Virus record (IMG/VR): IMGVR_UViG_3300046359_000009
Location: 1-46,227 of that record
From: a virus
DNA length: 46,227 nucleotides
Direction: 5' to 3' (one strand)
Part shown: positions 31,258-38,612 of the stretch, piece after piece
Position numbering within the stretch: position 1 is the first letter of the stretch
Layout: each line of letters begins with the position of its first letter
The notes under the pieces: generated by a model
Databases searched by the model: none
What the model saw: the letters and a program-made list of their open reading frames with translations, nothing else
What the model was told of the DNA's origin: nothing
Program-made: the position numbers and the translations under genes

Positions 31258-31650
31258 TTATTTCTTAGAGGCTTTCTTTCGCTCTAGTTCTGCTTCTTTT
31301 GCATACGCTGTTAATGCTTCATTGTCCAGCAGTTTAATCAACGTCACTTCCCATTCTTCGGGTTGCAAATCAATCAAATCAAAGTATGATTTAATCTCAG
31401 TATATGTGATCGGGTTGATTCCAAAACCATTAGAACCTCTTGCATTGTGAAGGTCAATAAACCACTTCCAAACTGACAGACAATCTTGAGGTAACTCAAG
31501 TAGTTCATCAAGTTCTTTAGGTTTTTTACCTGTTTGTCTCCATACAGAGTTTAGCTGATCTCGTAAGGTAGAACCGTCTTTTGACTTCCTACCTAAACCA
31601 AATTCTTGCTTTGCAAAAGCTACAGTTTGTTCGATTTCTTGATTATCGAA
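31258..31650 (-). CDS. Tail assembly chaperone C-terminal part, reached by +1 frameshift
   Basis: This frame overlaps the end of the upstream chaperone gene and runs 129 codons beyond the likely slip site, ending KKASKK and TAA. It contains no Met codon at all and no plausible start with a ribosome site. It nevertheless reads as real protein (EFGLGRKSKDGSTLRDQLNS, LPQDCLSVWKWFIDLHNARG, PITYTEIKSYFDLIDL). It lies one base forward of the upstream frame. The predicted slip is UUU-C at 31651-31648, where tRNA-Phe would move from UUU to UUC in front of a CGA codon and the UAA stop. The product would be a fusion of about 263 aa, the equivalent of lambda gpGT. Confidence 0.78.
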   Translation of the reverse strand, partial: FDNQEIEQTVAFAKQEFGLGRKSKDGSTLRDQLNSVWRQTGKKPKELDELLELPQDCLSVWKWFIDLHNARGSNGFGINPITYTEIKSYFDLIDLQPEEWEVTLIKLLDNEALTAYAKEAELERKKASKK

Positions 31651-32050
31651 AATTGAGCAGTTGACCCGCTTCCTCCATCACTGCCTCTTTAATCCAAGAA
31701 TACTCTTTAAAGATACGCTCTGCGTTTTCTTTTGTGAACGGGATTTCCTTACCACCCTCTGTAATGTTTTCCCAAGAGATAACACGAACAACAGCAGACT
31801 CAATACCTAGCTCTTCTGCTTCTTCCAGTGTCATGTCTTCAACATCTTTACCTCTACGTTTAGCTTGTTGCTCACGGAGTTTGAATTCGCTATATTTTTT
31901 ACGAGCGAAAGCTTTTACTGTTTTAGATTGATCGCCACGTACTGTAATAAATACTCCAGTACCTTCACCAGTACCGGGAAGTTTTAGCTCAAACTTGTAG
32001 CCTACTTCAGCAATCTCTGTGTAATTATGTTTTGCTAGATCAAAAATCAT
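31643..32050 (-). CDS. Tail assembly chaperone (gpG equivalent)
   Basis: 135 aa, acidic and basic helical protein (VKAFARKKYSEFKLREQQAK, DMTLEEAEELG), directly before the tape measure gene. This is the place and size of siphovirus tail assembly chaperones that hold the tape measure during tail growth. Its stop overlaps the downstream open frame; see that entry for the frameshift. Start ATG 32050 with AAAGGAA upstream. A promoter at 32086-32114 drives it. Confidence 0.82.
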   Translation of the reverse strand: MIFDLAKHNYTEIAEVGYKFELKLPGTGEGTGVFITVRGDQSKTVKAFARKKYSEFKLREQQAKRRGKDVEDMTLEEAEELGIESAVVRVISWENITEGGKEIPFTKENAERIFKEYSWIKEAVMEEAGQLLNFR

Positions 32051-32085
32051 AATAGTTCCTTTCTGTTATTGTTAATGAAGTACTG

Positions 32086-32114
32086 ATTATAACATAAAAT
32101 TCAAGATAAATCAA
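32086..32114 (-). promoter_or_regulatory. Sigma70-type promoter before the tail chaperone genes
   Basis: On the minus strand TTGATT (32114-32109) and TATAAT (32091-32086) are 17 bases apart. The -10 context GTTATAATC is the same as at the SSB promoter. It follows the terminator of the tail tube gene, so it restarts transcription for the tape measure section. Confidence 0.75.
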
Positions 32115-32156
32115 GAGGTGTAAGCAAATGAAATAAGGGTAGGTACAAATAAAGAA

Positions 32157-32185
32157 AAACCCCTCGGCTTTTGACCAAGGGGTTT
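32157..32185 (-). terminator. Strong terminator after the tail tube gene
   Basis: AAACCCCTCGG (32157-32167) pairs with CCAAGGGGTTT (32175-32185), with one G-U on the minus-strand RNA, around a 7-base loop. The minus strand continues with a TTTTTC run. High-level tube-gene transcription would end here. Confidence 0.85.
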
Positions 32186-32213
32186 ATCACAATATCCACT
32201 AAGGGTTAACTAA

Positions 32214-33419
32214 TTAAGCAGCAGAGTCTTGAATTTGAATTGTAGTAGCTGGTAGACCAGCAGATGTATCTGAGTTCAATAGGGCTTGGAAACTTGCAGA
32301 AGCAATCAAACCAAGTTCACCATCATCTTTGGTGAAGCTACCTAGTTTTACTTTTGGTAGTGCAAAAGCTACGAAATCAGAAGTTGCGGTACTGTCTGCA
32401 TTTACAGTTAGTACAATTGATACAGGTGTTTCATCGTCAAAGTAATCACGGAAAGCTGCATCTTGGAAGTAAACACTCAAGTTACCAGTTACACGGATAC
32501 GACCAGTGAAAATATCGGCAATAGAGTTAGAACCAACAACTGTAGCGTTTTCGGTAGCACGTTCAACTGAAAAGTCAGCGGAAGTCACTAGAGCGACAGG
32601 AGCGCCACCTACAAGCATTACACCGTTAACAGCAGCGAAAATACCAGTAGTACCTTGAGCAGCAGGGGAAGTGAAATACTGAGTAGTGCCAGTTTGTGTT
32701 AGGTCTTTACCAGCAAAACCAACATCTACGGTAGTTAAACCAGTTGCAGGTAATTGCACAGCTACACTGTTGACCTTCATACCTGTGTAAACTTCAGACT
32801 GCGCAATGTCAGAATAAAACTCTTCTACAGTGTAGGAATCATCGGTGTGACCAGTTGCAGGAACAAATGATTGCTTACCGGGAGCTGTCAAAGTTACGCT
32901 TGAAGCAACAGCTTGAGCAATCATTGTAGAACCGTTTAAAGGCACTACAACAGCGTTTGTTGCGCTTAGTGAAGCAACGAGTAGGTTCTTTGCATTATCA
33001 GCAGTAGCAGTCAAACCAGAGGCTCGTACAACCATACCAACTTTAACACCATCAGTTAACCATGATCCAGTTGCACGAACTAGAGTGTAAGTAGAACCAG
33101 TAATAGTTACGGTAACTTGTGCAGCAGCGCCTAGAGTAACAGATGCGAAATCTTTACCAACGATAGAACCCATGAAATCAGCATATGATGCAGCAGATAG
33201 TTCACCGTTTAATGAACCTTCAGCAGAGCGAACACCGTGGCGAAAGTCAGCTACTTGACGATCTACACGAATTTCATTAGACTCGTAAGATTCTTTCATT
33301 AGGTTAAAGTTAGCTGTAACTCGGCGGAGTAGTTTACCAGATGTATTACCTGCTAAAGTACCAAAGGTAGATTCTTTTTTGTAAGCAACTTGTTTAGCTG
33401 TACCTTTAGAAATTGTCAT
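32214..33419 (-). CDS. Major tail (tube) protein
   Basis: 401 aa, beta-rich, with the start KGTAKQVAYKKESTFGTLAG, then LLRRVTANFNLMKESYES and the end LGLIASASFQALLN. This pattern fits the Phage_tube_2 family that polymerises into the tail tube. The middle (about 95-190) looks like an inserted Ig-like domain (VTVTITGSTYTLVRATGSW). It sits between the tail terminator and chaperone genes, as expected, and has its own terminator. Confidence 0.88.
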   Translation of the reverse strand: MTISKGTAKQVAYKKESTFGTLAGNTSGKLLRRVTANFNLMKESYESNEIRVDRQVADFRHGVRSAEGSLNGELSAASYADFMGSIVGKDFASVTLGAAAQVTVTITGSTYTLVRATGSWLTDGVKVGMVVRASGLTATADNAKNLLVASLSATNAVVVPLNGSTMIAQAVASSVTLTAPGKQSFVPATGHTDDSYTVEEFYSDIAQSEVYTGMKVNSVAVQLPATGLTTVDVGFAGKDLTQTGTTQYFTSPAAQGTTGIFAAVNGVMLVGGAPVALVTSADFSVERATENATVVGSNSIADIFTGRIRVTGNLSVYFQDAAFRDYFDDETPVSIVLTVNADSTATSDFVAFALPKVKLGSFTKDDGELGLIASASFQALLNSDTSAGLPATTIQIQDSAA

Positions 33420-33484
33420 ATTATTTTCCTTAATTTAAATTATCACATTTGCAAATGTACTGATTTAGGTTCAGCAACCATGAT

Positions 33485-33892
33485 TCAATAAGAATAAACT
33501 TCAGCTACTAATTCAATTAGAACTGGACAGATTACTCTTTCAGATACAACAGTGTTACCAGCAATTTGTGGTGTTCTTAACACATGAATCTTTACGTTAC
33601 CTTCTTGCAGTACTAAACCTTTGGCGAAATGCGCTCTGATTAATTCTGCACGGTTAATTACTTCAGAAGTTCCTTTGTTTGCAGCACCAACAACAAATAC
33701 TTGCAGTGTCATGCGCTCTCTGTGAAAACCTGTACCAAGCACAGGATCATCGGGAGTTTGAATCGTAAATTGAACTCGTTGGTATAAACCATTTGGAGGT
33801 TCAAAACTTATACCTTCCCAAGCTGTTGGAATAGTAGGAGTTAATGCGTTTAGTTTACGTTCGGCTGCTCTTTTAATTTCTATAATTGCCAT
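33485..33892 (-). CDS. Tail terminator protein (DUF4128-like)
   Basis: 135 aa. Contains AWEGISFEPPNGLYQRVQF, DDPVLGTGFHRE and a central AELIRAHFAKGL helix, matching phage tail terminators of the DUF4128 type that cap the finished tail for head joining. It overlaps the neck gene by one base and precedes the tube gene. Confidence 0.85.
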   Translation of the reverse strand: MAIIEIKRAAERKLNALTPTIPTAWEGISFEPPNGLYQRVQFTIQTPDDPVLGTGFHRERMTLQVFVVGAANKGTSEVINRAELIRAHFAKGLVLQEGNVKIHVLRTPQIAGNTVVSERVICPVLIELVAEVYSY

Positions 33893-34437
33893 TAGCTTGC
33901 CTCATAGTATGATTTTAATTCTGCTCTATAAATACCATAGATAGCATGTAATGTTGGTTCCATAATGCCGTAAGGTGCTTGTGAAGATGCACCACCTTCA
34001 AGTGATCTAACAGGAGAACCATTTTTATAAGTATCGTAAGGCCAACCATCACCTGATACATAAGGTACATTGTTAGTAATGTAAACGGTGTCACCAAGTT
34101 TATAATTCTCAGAGCGATAGTCTGCAGATTGTTTTACATTAAGTGCAGCTTCATTGTCAGCTTGCATGAACCACCAACTTGTGTAAGGTTTGTTCATCTC
34201 AATAATCCAACCGCCTTTAGCCATACCCGCTTTTGCATTTTTTAGAACCCGCTTACGAATATTGTTATTATAAAGCGCAGCGTATTCTTTATCATCACCA
34301 TATGGTGTATTTTCAATAGCTTCAAAAGTTGTCTTATAAGAAAAGATTTGAACCATACCTTCCATCTTACGCACAGCTTCTTCATGGAACTTCTTAAGGC
34401 TTTGTTCTAGTTTTGAAGTATCGCATGTAATCTGCAT
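33892..34437 (-). CDS. Neck/minor tail protein, HK97 gp10-like
   Basis: 181 aa with an N-terminal helical segment (DTSKLEQSLKKFHEEAVRKM) and the middle TPYGDDKEYAALYNN, then NNVPYVSGDGWPYDTYKNGS. This order is typical of head-tail neck proteins related to HK97 gp10. Assignment rests on pattern and position between the stopper-like gene and the tail terminator. Confidence 0.7.
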   Translation of the reverse strand: MQITCDTSKLEQSLKKFHEEAVRKMEGMVQIFSYKTTFEAIENTPYGDDKEYAALYNNNIRKRVLKNAKAGMAKGGWIIEMNKPYTSWWFMQADNEAALNVKQSADYRSENYKLGDTVYITNNVPYVSGDGWPYDTYKNGSPVRSLEGGASSQAPYGIMEPTLHAIYGIYRAELKSYYEAS

Positions 34438-34439
34438 GA

Positions 34440-34796
34440 TTAACCCTTTACAGTTAATATCTTGTATAAAATAACAAGACCATCTGCAGCATGTTCAGTT
34501 ACAGAGTCTACTGTATATGTAGTAGTGTCAATTGTAATCTTATCTTTAGGTGCAGGAATAAAACTCAGTTTGTTATTGGCTAAATAAAACAGTGCAGAAT
34601 CTCTGCCGATCATATTTGGAAAGTTATACTGACTAGCACGAATATGCTTTTTATACATCTTTACTGAATAAACAGTTTCAGTGTTAGTTGTAGCACCTGT
34701 TTCAACATCATATTCACCTTCAGTAACGATAGAATATGTGCAGTTTTTGCCGTGCTGATTAATTGCTTTTAGTGTTATAGCAAGATGTCTGTCCAT
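34440..34796 (-). CDS. Head-tail joining protein (head closure type)
   Basis: 118 aa, small beta-rich protein (CTYSIVTEGEYDVETG, DKITIDTTTYTVDSVTEH). It lies between the adaptor and neck genes, the usual slot for the stopper/head closure protein. Sequence similarity is too weak to be certain, so this is a position-based call. Confidence 0.6.
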   Translation of the reverse strand: MDRHLAITLKAINQHGKNCTYSIVTEGEYDVETGATTNTETVYSVKMYKKHIRASQYNFPNMIGRDSALFYLANNKLSFIPAPKDKITIDTTTYTVDSVTEHAADGLVILYKILTVKG

Positions 34797-34809
34797 ATTA
34801 TTCCTTCAG

Positions 34810-35211
34810 TTAAATACCAAATGAACTTGGACGATAAGTAAATGTTTCAGCGTTAGGTTGCTTAACGATGTTATTATCTAAGTTAGCATCGTTGGCTTGC
34901 ATATCACTTCTAGATACCCCTCCTGCATAACCTTGTAAAGTCTGTAATGTTTGGTTAAGATTAGGGTCTGAAATATACATTTTCAAAGCTTGCATATACT
35001 GTTTTGCAGCAGAAGAACCCTTGATGGAAAAAATATCGACTGTGCTGTCTGTAGCCATTGATAGTTTTAACAACATTGATTTGGCTACATCTAGACAAGT
35101 GCGCCTAATGTTCCAATCATTCTTGGACAAGAAATAATTAATCTCTTCATCACTCATCACAGGTAACTCTGACGTATCACCTAATTCAATTCTAACGGCA
35201 TGTATTGTCAT
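34810..35211 (-). CDS. Head-tail connector adaptor protein
   Basis: 133 aa, mostly helical (MSDEEINYFLSKNDWNIRRTC, DVAKSMLLKLSM, AAKQYMQALKMYI) with an extended C-terminus. This is the form of gp6/gp15-type adaptors that attach below the portal. The start overlaps the end of the endonuclease gene by 4 bases. It is the first connector gene after the major capsid gene once the endonuclease insertion is ignored. Confidence 0.72.
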   Translation of the reverse strand: MTIHAVRIELGDTSELPVMSDEEINYFLSKNDWNIRRTCLDVAKSMLLKLSMATDSTVDIFSIKGSSAAKQYMQALKMYISDPNLNQTLQTLQGYAGGVSRSDMQANDANLDNNIVKQPNAETFTYRPSSFGI

Positions 35212-36008
35212 TTTTCACCTATATTGTTCAATTCTTTAATTTTATCTTCACGCCATTTTATCGCATTTAATAGTGCAATTTCTTCACCATATTTCTTTTG
35301 GCTGAAACCTTTTTCATAGAGTTTACCATGAAATCTTATAGTAGCATAGGAACTTTTAATACCTAAAATTGATGTTTTAATTGATACACCAACTATACCA
35401 GAAATACCAGTGGGTTTTCTTATTGTACGAGCACAATTTTGTTGCTGTGTACAAAGTTCTAAATTTTCAATACTATTGTTAAGTCTATCACCATCGATAT
35501 GATTTATTACTTTATCATTTGGTATATCCTTACCGTAATAAAGAACCCATAATATCCTATGAACATAAAATGTTTTACGATTTAAATTTACCCTGTTATA
35601 ACCTTTTGACATTAAGTTACCAGCAGGTGAATCTTTAATCGTTGATTGAATATTTCTATGTTCACCTGAATATATTGTTTTATTCCATCTTAATAAAGTG
35701 GGAGAACTTATGTCAAAATAAAAATACTCTCTACAAAAATCATATGTCAGATCGTTAACATAAGCTGTTGAGTTTTTATTCAGTAAATTATCTGAGTTTT
35801 GTATTAACTTAGATTCTATAGAAAGAGCTTGGTCTTTCGTTAAGTTTTCATACAATATTTCAATAGTAAAATCTTGACTATTAATAAACTCTAAAAATTC
35901 AGGTGATCTACCTGATTTACTTTTTACACGGTCAGGTCTACCTTGACCTACATATCTTATGATATTTTGTGAGTCTTTGTATACGTATACACAATAATTG
36001 TTGTACAT
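35208..36008 (-). CDS. GIY-YIG + HNH + AP2-like homing endonuclease
   Basis: 266 aa with apparently two nuclease domains. Residues 1-70 are GIY-YIG: CVYVY at 6-10, RYVGQG at 18-23 (YVG at 19-21), Arg27, and the catalytic Glu65 in ALSIESKLI. Residues about 125-190 are HNH_3: FYVHRILWVLY (His150), then INHIDGDRLNNSIENLEL (His170, Asn177, Asn182). Residues 195-255 look AP2-like (GISGIVGVSIKTS, with YGEEIALLNAIKWRE). It is inserted between the major capsid gene and the first connector gene. It has its own promoter inside a 17-bp inverted repeat and a folded leader that may hide its ribosome site. AT-rich, Asn/Lys-rich composition unlike the flanking structural genes. Confidence 0.87.
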   Translation of the reverse strand: MYNNYCVYVYKDSQNIIRYVGQGRPDRVKSKSGRSPEFLEFINSQDFTIEILYENLTKDQALSIESKLIQNSDNLLNKNSTAYVNDLTYDFCREYFYFDISSPTLLRWNKTIYSGEHRNIQSTIKDSPAGNLMSKGYNRVNLNRKTFYVHRILWVLYYGKDIPNDKVINHIDGDRLNNSIENLELCTQQQNCARTIRKPTGISGIVGVSIKTSILGIKSSYATIRFHGKLYEKGFSQKKYGEEIALLNAIKWREDKIKELNNIGEK

Positions 36009-36116
36009 TTAATCCCTCGGTTGGATTTGAATAGGTATTCCTAGTTATGAACCGGCATAACAGAGCTTGCAGACTCTTTTCGGAATGTAAGTATCGCACT
36101 GCAATGCGACTGCAAG
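36009..36116 (-). promoter_or_regulatory. Folded 5' leader with a masked ribosome site
   Basis: Four hairpins follow each other on the minus strand: CTTGCAG/CTGCAAG (36116-36110 with 36072-36066) enclosing TCGCA/TGCGA (36109-36094); GTTATG/CATAAC (36061-36044); TAGG/CCTA (36043-36032); and AATCC/GGATT (36027-36011). The ribosome site GAGGG (36018-36014) lies partly in the last stem and its loop, 5 bases before the ATG. T4 homing endonucleases are known to be restrained by ribosome-site hairpins; the same logic is inferred here. Confidence 0.55.
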
Positions 36117-36120
36117 TTTT

Positions 36121-36181
36121 ATCTAACATTAATCTTGAATTATAACATAAGATTTGTTACAACGCAAGACTAATGTTAGAT
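36121..36181 (-). promoter_or_regulatory. Promoter framed by a 17-bp inverted repeat
   Basis: On the minus strand TTGCGT (36167-36162) and TATAAT (36144-36139) are 17 bases apart. The flanking arms 36121-36137 and 36165-36181 are inverted repeats matching at 16 of 17 positions. The upstream arm overlaps the -35 box and the downstream arm covers the start site, so a bound repressor or a cruciform could control it. Confidence 0.65.
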
Positions 36182-36230
36182 GCCTCCGCGAAGAGGCAAT
36201 CTAAGTTTACATCAGAAAGCCCCGAAGGGC
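36182..36230 (-). terminator. Two terminator-like hairpins after the major capsid gene
   Basis: Nearest the capsid stop is GCCC-TTCG-GGGC (36230-36219), followed by TTTCTG. Next is GCCTC/GAGGC (36197-36182) without a good U-run. Together they would separate capsid transcription from the endonuclease promoter. Confidence 0.65.
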
Positions 36231-36235
36231 AATCA

Positions 36236-37249
36236 TCAGTTAGAAGTTGTTAACTTAATAACAGCTTGTGGGCGGCGAATCAAGTTCAAGAAGTTAGCTT
36301 CGGATTGAATTTGGATTTCGCTGTCTTTAGGGTCTTTGTAGGTAAAGACATACGCTTGCTCACCAATGGTGTTAACGTGTGAGAACTTGTTAGCAGGGCT
36401 AAAGTAGGTTTTGAACATGTCAGCAGTACCTTGTGGTAGCATGTAAGCTTCACCAGCAGGGATTAGAGCAGTACCATTGTAAGCACCACGGTATTCAATG
36501 TACTCAACACCACCGTGTACGAAACGGCGATAGACACCAGAACCTAGACGGTTACGTAGTGGCTCTTGAGTGCTTGTGTAGTACTTGTAAGCTTCTTTAA
36601 CAGTAGCGTGGTTGATCAACTTGCCGAAGAAAGCAGGTGAGCATAGTACGATAATGTTGCTAACGACTTCACCGCTTAGGATGTTGTCTTGAATGTGAGC
36701 GATACCTTCTTCAGACTTAGCGTTTAGGTCGGTAGTTGAAGTACCGAGTACGAAGTCGATTGACTTGCGGGTTACGCCAAAGTCAGTGTAGAAGTTACCA
36801 GCTACAGTACCGTTAGGAGCGTAGATAGCACCAGCAGTAATAGCGTAAGCACGAGCAGCTTCTAGAGTTACGGAGTGGTTCATGCGGATACGCTCTAGCT
36901 TACGAGCGATAACGGCAGCTTCAGTTTCAGCTTGATCAGCGGAACCGTAAGCGCGTTTACCTTGAACGTCTTCTGGCTTAACAGCATCGTCCATTGGGAA
37001 GTGCGGAATAGCGAATGAACGTAGAGCACGAGTATCACTCTTACCTACGGTGTTACGAGCGCCACGTACTTGGTCGGTAACTAGACCGAGAGTACCTTCG
37101 CTGGATTCAACGGTAACGCTGTGTTGAGCAACGCCTTCTTCGCCGAAAAGACCTAATTCGTTAATTAGACCCCACTTATTAGGAACTAAGAGTAGTTCTT
37201 CAGTGTAATCGACTAGCTCAAATGGTTTTTCAAAACTACGAGTTTGCAT
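36236..37249 (-). CDS. Major capsid protein, lambda gpE family
   Basis: 337 aa HK97-fold shell protein. The start FEKPFELVDYTEELLLVPNK, followed by WGLINELGLF, and the segments DQVRGARNTVGKS, AIPHFPMDDAVKPEDVQG and YTDFGVTRKSIDFVLG match the phage major capsid protein E family (lambda gpE is 341 aa). Codon use and base composition are more balanced than in the neighbouring hypothetical genes, as is common for highly expressed capsid genes. The decoration protein and scaffold genes precede it. Confidence 0.93.
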   Translation of the reverse strand: MQTRSFEKPFELVDYTEELLLVPNKWGLINELGLFGEEGVAQHSVTVESSEGTLGLVTDQVRGARNTVGKSDTRALRSFAIPHFPMDDAVKPEDVQGKRAYGSADQAETEAAVIARKLERIRMNHSVTLEAARAYAITAGAIYAPNGTVAGNFYTDFGVTRKSIDFVLGTSTTDLNAKSEEGIAHIQDNILSGEVVSNIIVLCSPAFFGKLINHATVKEAYKYYTSTQEPLRNRLGSGVYRRFVHGGVEYIEYRGAYNGTALIPAGEAYMLPQGTADMFKTYFSPANKFSHVNTIGEQAYVFTYKDPKDSEIQIQSEANFLNLIRRPQAVIKLTTSN

Positions 37250-37286
37250 TATAATTTCCTTATTTTATTGTTCGGTAATTTAGATA

Positions 37287-37601
37287 TTAAACTGCATCGT
37301 TGCAGAGAATACCTTTAGCTTCTAGGGCAGCGTATACATCAGCAGCAACTAGAGTGCCTACGAATAGACCATCTTTAGATACGATAGCAGGACCACGAAC
37401 TAGAGCTAATACTTTAGCACCAGTACCTGATTTTTCTTCCATAGCAACACCTAGCACGTTGTCTTCTGCATCAGCAATAACAGTACCGGGAACGAAAGTA
37501 CCAGTAGCGGTTAGAACATCACGGCAGTAGCCAGATTCAGGGAAGAGTTCTTGTTTAACAACGTTAGAAAGACGTTTTGCTTCAGTGGCAATTAGAGTCA
37601 T
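37287..37601 (-). CDS. Head decoration protein (gpD-like)
   Basis: 104 aa, beta-rich (GTFVPGTVIADAEDNVLGVA, KVLALVRGPAIVSKDGL). It has the size, composition and position of lambda gpD-type stabilising proteins, located just before the gpE-type capsid gene. AAGGAA upstream of the ATG is the ribosome site. Confidence 0.82.
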   Translation of the reverse strand: MTLIATEAKRLSNVVKQELFPESGYCRDVLTATGTFVPGTVIADAEDNVLGVAMEEKSGTGAKVLALVRGPAIVSKDGLFVGTLVAADVYAALEAKGILCNDAV

Positions 37602-37619
37602 TTTATTTTCCTTTTAAGA

Positions 37620-38612
37620 TTACTTAACTTGCTTGGCTTTTAATAGCTTTGCCACAGCAGATTCTTTTACAACGGTTTCTTCTTGAGTTGAAGCACCTTT
37701 TTCTACGAACATCTCGGATGTTTCTACAGTGGTCATCATTGCTTCCATAGCAGCGAGGAATGCAGTAAAATCATCTTCGGATTCTAGTGATAGAGCAGCC
37801 TTAGCGATTGCTTCTACTTTGCTTTCGTCTTTCACGATAGCTTTAACTTTTTCAGTTTTCGCTTTATTGATAGCTTCTTTTTTATCAGCTTCAAATGCAG
37901 CGATTGTTTCCATAGCTTTTTGTAGTTGTACCTTTTGCTCGTCTAGAGCTTTTTGCACAAGTTCAAATTGAGCTTTTTCAACGGTTTCGACTTTTACTTC
38001 GTCTTCCATCTTAGATTTCTCCAATTCTTCTTTGTTAACAGAGGTAGACACCCCTTCAATATTCTCAACGCCAGCGTTTGTTGAGGTATCATTACCGTCT
38101 GCAAGAGCAGCAGGTGCAGATTCTTGTGTAGCTTTCTCAATAGCTTCAAATGCTTTTTCAATTAAAGCTTGATCATTGAGCATAGCTAAATATTCGTTTT
38201 CATCTAATTCAGATAGTACTTCAGATAGAGCCTCTGCATCATTGGCAGACTTTAAAACTTCAAAAGCTTCTAGTTTAGATTGGATATAATCTTCGTAGTA
38301 ATCTTTAGATTCTTCAACCTTGGATTCTTCTACTTCAGGTTTCTCATAACCCATCATACGAGCTAGAACTTCTGCATCTTCGTAATATACTGAGAAGAAC
38401 TTACGTAGAAAATCAGGTAGTTCCATAGTTACACGAACTTGTTGCATCTTTTGTACAAACTCTTCGCTAAACTTATTTGATTTTAATACTAGTGCATAAT
38501 CGTGTGTATTAGCAGGACCACCTTGAGACTTAGATGTAAGAGCTACGTGAGCACCTTCTTTCTCAAAACTAATATCGGATAGCTTTCTTTTAGCTTTACG
38601 TTGTGTTGCCAT
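37620..38612 (-). CDS. Capsid scaffolding protein
   Basis: 330 aa, highly charged and mostly helical. After an N-terminal part (KRKLSDISFEKEGAHVAL) come acidic Ser/Glu repeats (VEESKVEESKDYYEDY) and a coiled coil at about 205-275 (VEKAQFELVQKALDEQ, AFEADKKEAINKAKTEK). A short basic C-terminus (AVAKLLKAKQVK) is the usual capsid-binding end. Position between protease and capsid genes supports scaffolding. It shares its first base with the end of the protease gene. Confidence 0.8.
   Translation of the reverse strand: MATQRKAKRKLSDISFEKEGAHVALTSKSQGGPANTHDYALVLKSNKFSEEFVQKMQQVRVTMELPDFLRKFFSVYYEDAEVLARMMGYEKPEVEESKVEESKDYYEDYIQSKLEAFEVLKSANDAEALSEVLSELDENEYLAMLNDQALIEKAFEAIEKATQESAPAALADGNDTSTNAGVENIEGVSTSVNKEELEKSKMEDEVKVETVEKAQFELVQKALDEQKVQLQKAMETIAAFEADKKEAINKAKTEKVKAIVKDESKVEAIAKAALSLESEDDFTAFLAAMEAMMTTVETSEMFVEKGASTQEETVVKESAVAKLLKAKQVK

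Noticed and set aside
36009-36129. A tRNA gene or a 63-aa protein in the leader of the GIY-YIG/HNH gene
   Set aside because: No T-arm/acceptor pairing and no CCA could be fitted; the open frame lacks a ribosome site, overlaps the real gene, and the bases are taken up by hairpins.
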